64,000 nucleotides of DNA from Paenibacillus sp. FSL K6-0276 (GTDB lineage Bacteria; Bacillota; Bacilli; Paenibacillales; Paenibacillaceae). Shown piece after piece: positions 34,797 to 43,598 of this stretch. The position numbers and the translations under genes are program-made. The first letter of the stretch is position 1. Each line of letters starts with the position of its first letter. The DNA is taken from assembly GCF_037977235.1 (NCBI RefSeq), contig NZ_CP150276.1, positions 5,208,001-5,272,000 of the forward strand. Direction: 5' to 3'. The notes under the pieces were generated by a model that was not told the origin of the DNA, ran no database searches, and saw only the letters and a list, made by a program, of their open reading frames with translations.

Positions 34797-35507
34797 TTAA
34801 GAACCTGAAGGCAATCCATCGACATCAACATCTACAGCTTCGCCGCGCATTTGCTCTCTTAGCACAACCCACTGCTCCCGAGCGGCTCGAATCATCGCGG
34901 CATCCATAATCTTCTGATCATTAATAAGGCGGGAGAACCACATTACAGCCATAGAGAATTCTCCGATGCGCCGATTAAGCTCGCCGATAAGATACATGAG
35001 CCGGGCATCATTACCACCAATTCCGTCTCTTTCGTACACCTTCACATATTCATCCAGTGAATAACGCAAAAAGCGTTGTTCCTGCTCAGTATTCCCTTGG
35101 TAACGATACAGCCAGGCAATGTGATGCAGCAGACTCGCAATAATTCGATCCTTATCGTTAATACTCTGAGCGCATAGAAGCGCCAGCTTATAGGTCTCAA
35201 GTGCAGCTTCCCAGCTTCGTTTATCCCCAAAATCACGACTCTTCCAGCGTTTTCCTACCTGTTCATTAAATGCCTTTCGCTGCCACTCCGTCAGCTTGTC
35301 CGCTGAATTTTCTGTAGAGGCAAACCCGCAACTCGGGCAGACACGTACAACATAATAATCCGGATTCTCGTTTTTGTAATATGCGCAGAAATCAGCATCG
35401 CGGCGAACAGCCTTTTTCAGGCTAGGGCGTACGCGAGAGGTTGAAAATTCATGTTCACAATTACAACATTTGACCTTAATAGAATATAGGGGTATTAAGT
35501 CTGGCAA
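34797..35507 (-). CDS. DUF2225 protein
   Basis: A 236-residue cytoplasmic protein. The N-terminal part has two Cys pairs: KCCNCEHEF and CPSCGF, which should form a zinc site. The C-terminal part is helical with TPR-like repeats (ALETYKLALLCAQ, IASLLHHIAWLYRYQGN, ARLMYLIGELNRRIGEFSMAVMWF). This fits DUF2225, function unknown. The start is TTG behind GAAAGGA. It lies 36 bases before the globin gene on the same strand. Confidence 0.85.
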   Translation of the reverse strand: MPDLIPLYSIKVKCCNCEHEFSTSRVRPSLKKAVRRDADFCAYYKNENPDYYVVRVCPSCGFASTENSADKLTEWQRKAFNEQVGKRWKSRDFGDKRSWEAALETYKLALLCAQSINDKDRIIASLLHHIAWLYRYQGNTEQEQRFLRYSLDEYVKVYERDGIGGNDARLMYLIGELNRRIGEFSMAVMWFSRLINDQKIMDAAMIRAAREQWVVLREQMRGEAVDVDVDGLPSGS

Positions 35508-35543
35508 GTACTCTCATTCCTTTCAGGATCAACCTGTCCCTTA

Positions 35544-35927
35544 TTATTCCTGGGGCATGTTAACAAAATGATGTGCGGGACCTGCAAGGCGACTAAGCAC
35601 GAAAGAACGCAACGGCTCTTCTACTCCAGTCTCCATGAGCGCCTCTTTCATACACTGCAGCCATTCTTCAGCACGTTCAGGAGTAATGGGGATATGCATA
35701 TGTCTTGCTCTCATCATGGGATGTCCATGTAGTTCTGAATAAAGTGGACCACCGCCAAAAAACTGCGTCAGGAATTGATATTGCTTCTCCAGAACAGGAG
35801 AAATGTCTTCAGGAAATAACGGACCCAGCTGCGGATGAAGCTGCACTTTGGCATAGAATACTTCCACCAATCGATGTAGCGCCTCAGCTCCCCCTAGGTT
35901 CTCATATATACTCTCATTTGGATTCAT
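35544..35927 (-). CDS. yjbI: Truncated (2/2) hemoglobin, group II type
   Basis: A 127-residue heme protein of the truncated globin family that binds O2 or handles NO and peroxide. It shows SIYENLGGAEALHRLVEVFYAKV at the N-terminus, QFLTQFFGGGPLYSELHGHPMMRARHMHIPI around the distal and proximal region, including the proximal His, and W-L-x-C-M at the E/G helix. B. subtilis YjbI is the match. The ATG has only a weak ribosome binding site. Confidence 0.93.
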   Translation of the reverse strand: MNPNESIYENLGGAEALHRLVEVFYAKVQLHPQLGPLFPEDISPVLEKQYQFLTQFFGGGPLYSELHGHPMMRARHMHIPITPERAEEWLQCMKEALMETGVEEPLRSFVLSRLAGPAHHFVNMPQE

Positions 35928-36033
35928 TGAGGTTACCAGCTTTCTTCCATATTAATGAAACGTTTCTTATATTTATTATACCAAAAAAAAGCACTACTCG
36001 GATATCCGTCGAAAGTGCCCCTAAACGACAGAA

Positions 36034-36065
36034 AAAAGACGCTAAACCATAGTTTAGCGCCTGGA
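36034..36065 (-). terminator. Terminator of a short minus-strand transcript
   Basis: GGCGCTAAACTATGGTTTAGCGTC, read on the minus strand, is an 8-9 base stem followed by six T. No previously listed gene feeds into it, so it points to the 31-codon gene just upstream. Confidence 0.8.
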
Positions 36066-36073
36066 GGTTATTG

Positions 36074-36169
36074 TCAGTAGGTCCGAAATTCCTCATCACC
36101 TGCAGGGACGAGAGAGATCCGGATCACATATACAAAAGCACAAACGAGAACTCCGGCTACAACGCTCAT
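36074..36169 (-). CDS. Candidate 31-residue single-helix membrane peptide
   Basis: This short frame begins MSVVAGVLVCAFVYVIRISL and ends in VPAGDEEFRTY. It is one hydrophobic helix plus a charged tail. The second ATG (36169) is favoured because GGAG lies 8 bases upstream; an in-frame ATG at 36175 overlaps it. A strong terminator starts 9 bases after the stop. Ribosome binding site, helix and terminator together make a real small gene likely, though there is no family to compare. It is divergent from ylbJ. Confidence 0.6.
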   Translation of the reverse strand: MSVVAGVLVCAFVYVIRISLVPAGDEEFRTY

Positions 36170-36339
36170 CGCCATCACTCCATCCCATTTATTCTTGTAA
36201 CAGAGGGTGCATTTCTTATTTACATAATATCATAATTCGAGCGAAAAAGCACAGATTAATGTAACCGCTTCCTTTATTTTTTTGTGCTGTTTGTCCTTCT
36301 TTTCGCATACATCTAACCATAGACCAGGAGGCGTTAATT

Positions 36340-37602
36340 ATGATTTTTAAAAAGATTGGCGGCCCACTGCTGGGATTAACATTGGCGGGCTGTATGCTGC
36401 TGATGCTGTTTCATCCGGAGGCATCCCTTGGCGCAGCCTTACGCGGCCTAGCCATCTGGTGGGATGTGCTATTCCCCTCCCTATTTCCATTCTTCGTCAT
36501 TTCCGAAATCATGCTAGGCTTAGGTATTGTTCATCTCTTCGGCGCTCTACTTGATCCGTTGATGCGTCCCCTTTTCGGTATACCAGGTAGCGGTGGGTTC
36601 GTCGCTGCCATGGGATATGTATCAGGATATCCTGTTGGCGCTAAATTAACCGCCAAGCTGCGGGAACAGAATCTGATTAGCAGAGTCGAGGGCGAACGTT
36701 TAGTAGCCTTCACAACCTCCTCCGATCCAATCTTTCTGTTAGGTGCAGTATCTGTCGGATTCTTTCGAGACGCATCATTGGGGCTCATACTAGCCCTAGC
36801 CCACTACGGAAGCGGTTTGATTGTTGGCTTGCTAATGTCATTCCATGGACGCAAGGAACAGAGCCCTCCAACCCAAGACCTATCAAAAACTAGTTCTGCC
36901 GCCCCCTCTACTCCATCAAAACAAGGATTCGGAAGAATCCATGCAGCACTTCTTGCAATGGAAGAGGCTCGGCGCAAAGATGGACGGAGCTTTGGGGAGC
37001 TATTAAAGGGGGCGATCCAGTCCTCGTTAAAGCTTATTATTGTCGTAGGTGGTTTGGTTGTATTCTTCAATGTTCTAATGGAACTGTTAGCCCGAGCCGG
37101 AATCCTATCCTCACTCTTTAGCATGACCGGACATCTTGTGTCCCTTGTAGGTGGACCTCCCGAACTGGCTCAGGCCCTGATAAGTGGATTCTTCGAGGTC
37201 ACTATCGGCGCTCGTTCAGCGGGTGAAGCCGCTTCTTCCATCCCGCTCCAGTTCAAGGTAGCGGCAGCTGCCTTCATTCTTTCTTGGGGTGGCTTATCTG
37301 TACATGCCCAGGTGGCTAGTATTCTGAACGGTACCGGGTTGCGGTATCTGCCATTTTTAACTGCACGTCTAATTCACGCCTTACTCGCATCAGGATTGGT
37401 CTTGCTGCTCTGGAACCCTGTGATGAACACAGGACTGTCTACTGCATGGATATCATTACCGGCCTCTGTTGCCTTTACACCTTCTGCCACAGGGATCACG
37501 GCTAGCCTCGCTCTGCTCAGCCTATTATTAACTGCTGCAATTCTAGTCTCACTGCTTATCCCTGCTTTCATGGCAATGATTCGATGGATACGGCGAAGTT
37601 GA
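36340..37602 (+). CDS. ylbJ: Sporulation integral membrane protein YlbJ
   Basis: A 420-residue polytopic membrane protein required for spore cortex formation in B. subtilis and made under mother-cell sigma-E. The nucleoside-recognition/gate-type fold is seen in SLFPFFVISEIMLGLG, GYVSGYPVGAKLTAKL and the second half EVTIGARSAGEA with GGLSVHAQVASIL. About nine helices. A polar loop (about residues 175-215) splits the halves. The ATG follows AGGAGG. CATACATCT at 36307-36315 could be a sigma-E -10 box, but I see no matching -35. Confidence 0.9.
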   Translation: MIFKKIGGPLLGLTLAGCMLLMLFHPEASLGAALRGLAIWWDVLFPSLFPFFVISEIMLGLGIVHLFGALLDPLMRPLFGIPGSGGFVAAMGYVSGYPVGAKLTAKLREQNLISRVEGERLVAFTTSSDPIFLLGAVSVGFFRDASLGLILALAHYGSGLIVGLLMSFHGRKEQSPPTQDLSKTSSAAPSTPSKQGFGRIHAALLAMEEARRKDGRSFGELLKGAIQSSLKLIIVVGGLVVFFNVLMELLARAGILSSLFSMTGHLVSLVGGPPELAQALISGFFEVTIGARSAGEAASSIPLQFKVAAAAFILSWGGLSVHAQVASILNGTGLRYLPFLTARLIHALLASGLVLLLWNPVMNTGLSTAWISLPASVAFTPSATGITASLALLSLLLTAAILVSLLIPAFMAMIRWIRRS

Positions 37603-37678
37603 TTAACATATTGTGTTCCGGGTCAAGATTGATTATGATCGGTGTATGACTGAATTATACAAAAGGAGCCTGTACATC

Positions 37679-38482
37679 TTGAGATATTATGTTCTGGACC
37701 GCGGTGATGAACTATCAATCAAACTTGCCGAGCAGTTTCACAAGCTGGCGGCGGAGCGGGACCTGCAACTGGATGCCGAGTCTCCCGAAATCGTCATCTC
37801 TATTGGCGGAGACGGCACAATGCTGCACGCTTTTCATACCTTTATCGATCAAATCCCCAATTTAGCCTTCGTAGGTGTGCACACTGGACACTTAGGCTTC
37901 TATGCGGACTGGCAAGCGGAAGAGCTGCCCACTTTAATCGACTATATGTGCGGAACTGGTGACGCTGGACCGCAGAAACCCCGCATCGTGAAATATCCGT
38001 TAATAGAGCTGGAAATTCACAAGAAATCCGGTTCTTCGTCCCACATTGCCCTAAATGAATTTACTCTTAAAGGGGTAGATGGAACTATAATGATTCAAGT
38101 TGACATCAATGATGTTACCTTCGAAATGTTCCGGGGCGACGGACTTTGTATTTCTACGCCTTCTGGTAGCACGGCCTATAACAAAAGCCTTGGGGGGGCC
38201 ATGGTTCACCCATCTATAGAAGCGCTGCAGATTGCCGAAATCGCCTCCATTAACAACCGTGTATTCCGAACAATGGGATCGCCATTACTACTGCCGAAGC
38301 ATCATCATTGCGATATTCTTTCATGTAAAGATCAGCGCTTACTACTGACGATAGATCATAACAATATCCCAGTAGACGACCTAATTTCAGTACGCTGCCA
38401 AGTATCGGACAAGAAAGTCAGTTTCGCCAGATACCGTCCTTTCCCGTTCTGGAACCGTGTTCGTGAAGCTTTTTTGGTTTAA
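37679..38482 (+). CDS. nadK: NAD kinase
   Basis: Cytoplasmic enzyme making NADP+ from NAD+ and ATP or polyphosphate. The 267-residue protein from TTG 37679 (AAAAGGAG 10 bases upstream) starts MRYYVLDRGDELS, matching B. subtilis YjbN. The conserved GGDGTML (SIGGDGTML) and the NE/D motif (ALNEFTL) are present, as are GDGLCISTPSGSTAYNKSLGG and RPFPFWNRV at the end. An extension to 37613 is possible in frame but unsupported. Confidence 0.95.
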   Translation: MRYYVLDRGDELSIKLAEQFHKLAAERDLQLDAESPEIVISIGGDGTMLHAFHTFIDQIPNLAFVGVHTGHLGFYADWQAEELPTLIDYMCGTGDAGPQKPRIVKYPLIELEIHKKSGSSSHIALNEFTLKGVDGTIMIQVDINDVTFEMFRGDGLCISTPSGSTAYNKSLGGAMVHPSIEALQIAEIASINNRVFRTMGSPLLLPKHHHCDILSCKDQRLLLTIDHNNIPVDDLISVRCQVSDKKVSFARYRPFPFWNRVREAFLV

Positions 38483-38509
38483 GATTAACCTTCGATCCAA
38501 CGTTTTTCA

Positions 38510-38542
38510 GTGGCTGGAGATATCTATTTCTCCGGCTTTTTT
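38510..38542 (+). terminator. Terminator of nadK
   Basis: GCTGGAGA pairs with the downstream TTCTCCGGC (38512-38535), followed by six T. Confidence 0.85.
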
Positions 38543-38639
38543 GTGTGACAAAACTAACACCAGCTGATAGACTGAGAGAGAAGCCAAATGGTATAATGAG
38601 GCTATTTTACAAAGAGTTACATAAAAGGAGAGAGTACTG

Positions 38640-39824
38640 TTGAAAAGATTATTTTCCCTCTTTAGCATAAGTCTACTGGCCCTCATACTTGCGGTCCCGG
38701 CTTTTGCAGCTTCGAAACCGATTGATGTTTATATCAACGGTAGTAAGGTTTCCTTCACTGCTGGATCCCCATACTTAGCGAACAATTCTGTACTTGTACC
38801 TTTTCGGGTCGTCTTTGAGAAGCTTGGACTTCAAGTCCTCTGGGATGCCAAGACTGGAACGGTGACAGGTAAAAGTTCAAATCTTGCGATTACCCTCAAA
38901 ATTGGCAGCAACCGCGCTACTGTTAACGGAACCGTAAAAAAACTAACCACCGCACCAGTCTCCTCAGCTGGCACTACATACATCCCATTGCGTTTTATCG
39001 CCGAGGCAACAGGAGGCACAGCCGTCTGGAATTCCACCAGTAGAAGTGTACAGATTACTACTCCTGTCTCCAAAGATAAGGACGAAGCAGCCTTTACAGC
39101 ATTAATCCGTTTGTCTAATCAGTATTTCAATGAAGAAAAAGCTACTAGCTTCTACTCCCTTATGGATTCTGAGTCCTCTTACACGGAATCAGTGGCCGAG
39201 CTCAATGAATCTTTTAAAGCTTTCGACATAAAAAATACTATTGATAGTTTGGAAATCCTCGACTTTAAAGCTGACGAAGCCACTGTGTATACGCTGGAAA
39301 GTTCTCGCAGAATAGGTGGGGCCTATACTCCAGATACAGAGGATGAATACGTATATACCCTGGTCCGCAAGAACGGAAGCTGGAAGATATCATCCGTGGA
39401 ATCCCAAAGCTCGACCATTCTCCTTACTCGTGAACAAGCCCTAAAACCAGCAGCCAACATCCCTCAAAATGATACGGATGCCATTAAAGGAACTATTACC
39501 AAATATTATCAAGCAATGAACGAAGAGAATCCTACCGCAGTTCTTACCACGATGACTTCTTATGGTGAAGAATATGATTCCTCTCTCAAGGCAGATTTGG
39601 ATGATTTCTTCGCTTCGTACGATATTACCTATACTCCAGGCATTTCAAATGTCTATTTTTACAGTGCCAAAGAAGCAGCGATATATGTAGAAAGCAAAGA
39701 CAAGGAAGCTAGTGAAGAGGAGACTTACGAGCAGGGTCTTATCTATATTCTATCCAAGTCGGATACCGGTGTATGGACAATCGATACCACATATAACGTC
39801 TACAATAAACTTGTGAAATCCTAA
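38640..39824 (+). CDS. Secreted protein with copper-amine-oxidase-type stalk domain
   Basis: A 394-residue exported protein. A signal peptide occupies residues 1-23, ending at PAFA-A. Residues about 27-140 are a copper amine oxidase N-terminal (stalk) domain, with the hallmark VLVPFRVVFEKLGLQVLWD and TYIPLRFIAEATGG. These domains are very common in Paenibacillus surface proteins and do not imply amine oxidation. Two NTF2-like segments follow (about 150-260 and 275-390). The start is TTG with AAAAGGAGAG upstream. The S41 protease follows 20 bases later, probably one operon. Confidence 0.85.
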   Translation: MKRLFSLFSISLLALILAVPAFAASKPIDVYINGSKVSFTAGSPYLANNSVLVPFRVVFEKLGLQVLWDAKTGTVTGKSSNLAITLKIGSNRATVNGTVKKLTTAPVSSAGTTYIPLRFIAEATGGTAVWNSTSRSVQITTPVSKDKDEAAFTALIRLSNQYFNEEKATSFYSLMDSESSYTESVAELNESFKAFDIKNTIDSLEILDFKADEATVYTLESSRRIGGAYTPDTEDEYVYTLVRKNGSWKISSVESQSSTILLTREQALKPAANIPQNDTDAIKGTITKYYQAMNEENPTAVLTTMTSYGEEYDSSLKADLDDFFASYDITYTPGISNVYFYSAKEAAIYVESKDKEASEEETYEQGLIYILSKSDTGVWTIDTTYNVYNKLVKS

Positions 39825-39844
39825 TAAAAAGGGTGTTTGATTCC

Positions 39845-41284
39845 ATGAAATCCAAAAAAGTAATAAGTGCACTGTTAACCAGCTGTCTAGCTTTATCTAT
39901 TACATTTGCTCCACTAGCTTCAGCTGCTGATGCCGCTAAAGCTTCCACAGACAACAGTGATCTTATCAATGAAGTGATGAAGTTATTGGAGAACTACAAC
40001 CTTTCAGATGTAGATAAGGATACTTTGATTCGCGGAGCCATTGACGGCATGGTGAACACACTGGACGATCCATACAGCCAATACTTCAACTCCGAGGAAG
40101 CCGCACAATTTGAACATGCTGTTGATCTCGAATACGTTGGCATCGGTGTTAAACTACAATATACGCCGACAGAACTCTACATCGAAGAAATTTCTCCAGG
40201 TTCTCCTGCTGAAAAGGCAGGCCTGAAACGCGGCGATACGATTCTCAAAATCAATGGAATACCTGTTGACGAAACGGATGATTCCGAACTGAGTGGAGCC
40301 GCAGGCACCAAGGTCACCCTATTGATTCTCAGAAATGGCGTCTCTAAAAATTATATTGTCACCCGAAATGAATTGAACTCGACTTCCGTTTTTGGAACCC
40401 TTATCGGACCGAAGATTGCCTATATTTCGCTCAGTGGTTTCACCCAGAATTCTGATGAAGAATTCGCCGCTATGCTGAAGAAGATGCGTGCAGCGGGAAT
40501 GAAATCCATAGTGCTTGATTTACGTGATAACTTGGGTGGCTATATGGATTCGGCATACAACATTGCCTCTAACTTTATGGATAAAGGCATCATGATGTAT
40601 ACCTCTGATCAAAGTGGCGCACTAACTCCTGTAACGATTACTAGTGGCAGTAAAATCGGTGTACCCGTTGTAATTCTAACCAACGAATACACTGCAAGTG
40701 CATCTGAAGCTCTTACTGGCGCCCTACGTGACAACAAACTGGCTACTGTCGTAGGCACTCGTTCTTACGGCAAAGCGCGTATTCAAAGCCTACTTAAGGT
40801 GTCTAATGGCGACATGCTGAAATTGACCACGCAGAAATATCTAACCCCTAAGAAAGAAGACTTTAATCACATCGGTCTTGCACCGGATATTGAGGTTAAA
40901 GGCAAAACTGCACAGCTGATTACCGCCCTGCAGATTGCTGGAATGAAGACTTTAGAAGTCACCGGAGATCATCATATCTTGAATATCAATGGCGTTCCTT
41001 TTGCTGGTAATGTCGGTCTGGTGAAGCAGGGTGATAAGATTTATGCTTCTTCGGTTGTGCTGGCTGCGCTTGTCGAAGGCGAGATCACGTGGGATGCTAA
41101 GAACAAGAAGGTTATCGTAAAGAACGGAACAGGCACCGCCACCGGCTTTACGCTTTCCTCCAAAGAGGCGCTTTCCCAGAATGGTGAGACCTACATTGAA
41201 TTAAATGCCTTTAAGAAGAAGTTCCCGGCACTTGTGTGGAGTTACAATACTGCACAGAAACAGTTGAAATTATCTGTAAAATAA
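39845..41284 (+). CDS. S41-family carboxy-terminal processing protease with C-terminal stalk domain
   Basis: A 479-residue exported serine protease of the CtpA/CtpB type. Signal peptide to about residue 30 (ASA-A). An N-terminal helical region ends in DDPYSQYF. A PDZ domain (GIGVKLQY to TRNELN) regulates substrate access. In the catalytic domain the Ser lies in TASASEALTGAL and the Lys in YGKARIQ. The last 110 residues, HHILNINGVPF onward, form a copper-amine-oxidase-type stalk domain, which B. subtilis CtpA lacks. It pairs with the preceding stalk-domain gene. The ATG follows AAGGGTG. Confidence 0.9.
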   Translation: MKSKKVISALLTSCLALSITFAPLASAADAAKASTDNSDLINEVMKLLENYNLSDVDKDTLIRGAIDGMVNTLDDPYSQYFNSEEAAQFEHAVDLEYVGIGVKLQYTPTELYIEEISPGSPAEKAGLKRGDTILKINGIPVDETDDSELSGAAGTKVTLLILRNGVSKNYIVTRNELNSTSVFGTLIGPKIAYISLSGFTQNSDEEFAAMLKKMRAAGMKSIVLDLRDNLGGYMDSAYNIASNFMDKGIMMYTSDQSGALTPVTITSGSKIGVPVVILTNEYTASASEALTGALRDNKLATVVGTRSYGKARIQSLLKVSNGDMLKLTTQKYLTPKKEDFNHIGLAPDIEVKGKTAQLITALQIAGMKTLEVTGDHHILNINGVPFAGNVGLVKQGDKIYASSVVLAALVEGEITWDAKNKKVIVKNGTGTATGFTLSSKEALSQNGETYIELNAFKKKFPALVWSYNTAQKQLKLSVK

Positions 41285-41297
41285 TCCATAACAACAT

Positions 41298-41340
41298 GAA
41301 AAGGCAGCAATTCTCCAGAGAGGGAGGTTTGCTGCTTTTA
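41298..41340 (+). terminator. Terminator after the S41 protease
   Basis: AAAAGGCAGCAA pairs with TTGCTGCTTTT (41299-41339) around an unpaired middle. Confidence 0.8.
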
Positions 41341-41371
41341 TGTTTTGTACGATATCCATTTCAAACAAGCA

Positions 41372-41463
41372 AAAACGCCTTCGGCGTCCCAAATGGACGG
41401 TAAGCGTTTATGCGAGAAATATAAGGATAATGTATAGCGTGAAACTTATACATTCTTATATTT
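41372..41463 (+). repeat. Repeat A copy 5
   Basis: AAACGC...GCGTTT hairpin with inner CGTCC/GGACG, then AAATATAAG...CTTATATTT. It is nearly identical to copy 6 in the second half. It lies between convergent genes. Confidence 0.88.
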
Positions 41464-41518
41464 AGAAAAAAGCTGCCTCATTCGTAGAAGGACTCTACTT
41501 ATGGTTCAGCTTTCATCA

Positions 41519-42160
41519 TTAAGATTGTGGATTTTCTGCGTTTTGAGTATTTTGATTATTTTGAGGCTTTTGTGTGTTTTGGGGCTTCTGGGACTGACCT
41601 TGTGGCGGTCTGCTTTGAAATTCCTTTTTGGATTTCTTCCCCTGCGAATCCTTACCCCGATGATTTCGGCTTTGATGTTCTCTCAAGGGTCTATCCTTAG
41701 CAGAAGTCATCTCTTTAAATGCAGCAGATGAATTCGAACCTTGCTTAGATGACGTTTCTTTAGAGGAGAACTCTTTTTCTGTAGCCGCTCCATCATTATC
41801 TTCAGCTTCTAGCTCCGAATCGTCTTCCTCACTCGGCTCTGGTATTTCTTTGATCAGAATATCCTTGAACAAGCCTTCTTGTGGTACCTCTTTTAACTTA
41901 TGCAACACAAAATATGCGCAGCCAAAATTGCAGTATTCATTAATATAATCGACCATGCCAGAAATCGCTGTATCCCGATTCACCTTAGGGTGGTTATCCC
42001 GGTAAAAGCCTTTCAAACGCAACTGACTGTAACCCCAGTCACCAATAATGTAGTCGTATCTTTCCAGCACCTCGCTATATCTTCCGCGAAACGCCTCCGG
42101 ATTCCAACCATCCTTATGATCTAACATAAGTTCGTAGCCTTTTCCGCCTATAACGATCAA
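41519..42160 (-). CDS. yutD: YutD-like protein (DUF1027) with long polar tail
   Basis: Residues 1-95 match YutD: GWNPEAFRGRYSEVLERYDYIIGDWGYSQLRLKGFY and the CNFGCAYFVL motif with two cysteines. After that the protein runs about 115 residues in low-complexity sequence, first Asp/Glu-rich, then Gln/Asn/Lys/Pro-rich, ending QKPQNTQKPQNNQN. The tail is probably disordered. The start is the TTG at 42160; the open frame extends upstream without a usual start codon, so the N-terminus is not certain. In B. subtilis yutD lies near lipA and lytH, as here. Confidence 0.85.
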   Translation of the reverse strand: MIVIGGKGYELMLDHKDGWNPEAFRGRYSEVLERYDYIIGDWGYSQLRLKGFYRDNHPKVNRDTAISGMVDYINEYCNFGCAYFVLHKLKEVPQEGLFKDILIKEIPEPSEEDDSELEAEDNDGAATEKEFSSKETSSKQGSNSSAAFKEMTSAKDRPLREHQSRNHRGKDSQGKKSKKEFQSRPPQGQSQKPQNTQKPQNNQNTQNAENPQS

Positions 42161-42437
42161 ACCTTTTGTCGCCTGCCTTTCTTTGGGGGTCTTTACGTTG
42201 ATTATGCCGTCATTTGCGAGAAAAATTGGGCTTTCGGTCGCTGTTGTTGATTAATTTCTTTTATTTGAACCGCATTCAGCGGTTGAAATTAATCAACAAA
42301 GGCGAACGCTACGCTCCTACAGCTCCAACATTTCTCTCCAATGACTCAAATCAACGTTTTTTTATGTGTAACCTAGGGGTGGGGAGCCTCAGATCGCTCC
42401 GCTCCTTCTGCCCCCTGCTACCTTGAAAAATAAAAAA

Positions 42438-43343
42438 TTAACTAGAAGAAACCGCACGCTCCTCACGAACTTGAGCGGCAGACTTCACCTGCTCATGCGC
42501 ACGATAAGAGCTGCGAACAAGCGGGGCTGACTCCACATGGCTAAAGCCACGCTTCAATCCCTCTTCCTTAAGCAGCGCAAATTCCTCTGGTGGATAATAT
42601 TTCTCCACATTCAAATGCTTTGGAGAAGGCTGCAAGTATTGTCCTAAAGTCAATATATCACAATTTACGGCTCGCAAATCATCCATGGCTTGTAAAATCT
42701 CATCCCACTCTTCACCGACTCCAAGCATAATGCTTGATTTGGTAGGAATGTCAGGCTTAATCTCCTTGGCTCTGCGCAGCAGCTCCAACGAACGGCGATA
42801 CTTCGCTTTAGCCCGGACACGATCTGACATCCGTTCCACCGTCTCGATATTATGATTAAGAATGTCCGGATTACTGTTCATAACAATCTCTAGACTATTC
42901 CGGTCTCCCAAGAAGTCTGGAATAAGTACTTCAACACTACATAACGGAAGGCGTTTACGGATTGCCGCTACCGTCTCAGCAAAAATCTGGGCGCCACCAT
43001 CCGCAAGATCATCGCGGGCCACACTGGTCACCACGCAATGGCGAAGGTTCATTCCCTCTGCAGCTTCTGCTACACGTTCAGGCTCCTGCAGGTCCAGCTC
43101 TGTCGGCAGCCCTGTATTCACAGCGCAGAAACGACATGCGCGAGTACATATATCACCAAGAATCATAAAGGTAGCCGTTCGATTTGCCCAGCATTCATAT
43201 ATATTTGGACACCTAGCTTCTTCACATACGGTATGTAAAGTTTTAGAACGCATCATGCTCTTGATTTCCTGATAGTTATCACCGGTAGTTAGCTTGATTC
43301 TAATCCAATCCGGCTTAGGTTGCTTTGCTGTTTTATTCGTCAA
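42438..43343 (-). CDS. lipA: Lipoyl synthase
   Basis: Radical SAM enzyme that inserts two sulfurs into protein-bound octanoyl groups to make lipoyl cofactor for 2-oxoacid dehydrogenases and glycine cleavage. The auxiliary cluster cysteines are Cys40, Cys45 and Cys51 (C-x4-C-x5-C) and the radical SAM cluster cysteines are Cys66, Cys70 and Cys73 (CTRACRFC). The C-terminal PLVRSSYRA holds the Ser ligand of the auxiliary cluster. The start is TTG, with AGGAGG somewhat far (18 bases) and a GCGGGG nearer. Divergent from lytH. Confidence 0.96.
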   Translation of the reverse strand: MTNKTAKQPKPDWIRIKLTTGDNYQEIKSMMRSKTLHTVCEEARCPNIYECWANRTATFMILGDICTRACRFCAVNTGLPTELDLQEPERVAEAAEGMNLRHCVVTSVARDDLADGGAQIFAETVAAIRKRLPLCSVEVLIPDFLGDRNSLEIVMNSNPDILNHNIETVERMSDRVRAKAKYRRSLELLRRAKEIKPDIPTKSSIMLGVGEEWDEILQAMDDLRAVNCDILTLGQYLQPSPKHLNVEKYYPPEEFALLKEEGLKRGFSHVESAPLVRSSYRAHEQVKSAAQVREERAVSSS

Positions 43344-43598
43344 AATAATAAACCCCGCTTCCTCCTGAATGTGATGCTGCAGATGAAAGATGCTGCATCA
43401 TATTATACCATGTGCGCTTTACAATTGCCTGTTTTTGTGAAATATGCAAGGCATGCCAACTTAGATTCCGGCGGAGAATTTACTGGTACCTTTAGACAAG
43501 AACGGATAAAAAGTAGCTTTTTGCTTCAATCTATAACAAAAGCTTCAACCGAAGTGCCTGCATTCAATTCTACGCCCGGACAAAAGGAGGCTGTTATC

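Noticed and set aside
43320..43598. 93-residue N-terminal extension of the LytH-like protein
   Set aside because: It has no ribosome binding site, would hide the signal peptide, and overlaps the lipA start on the other strand.
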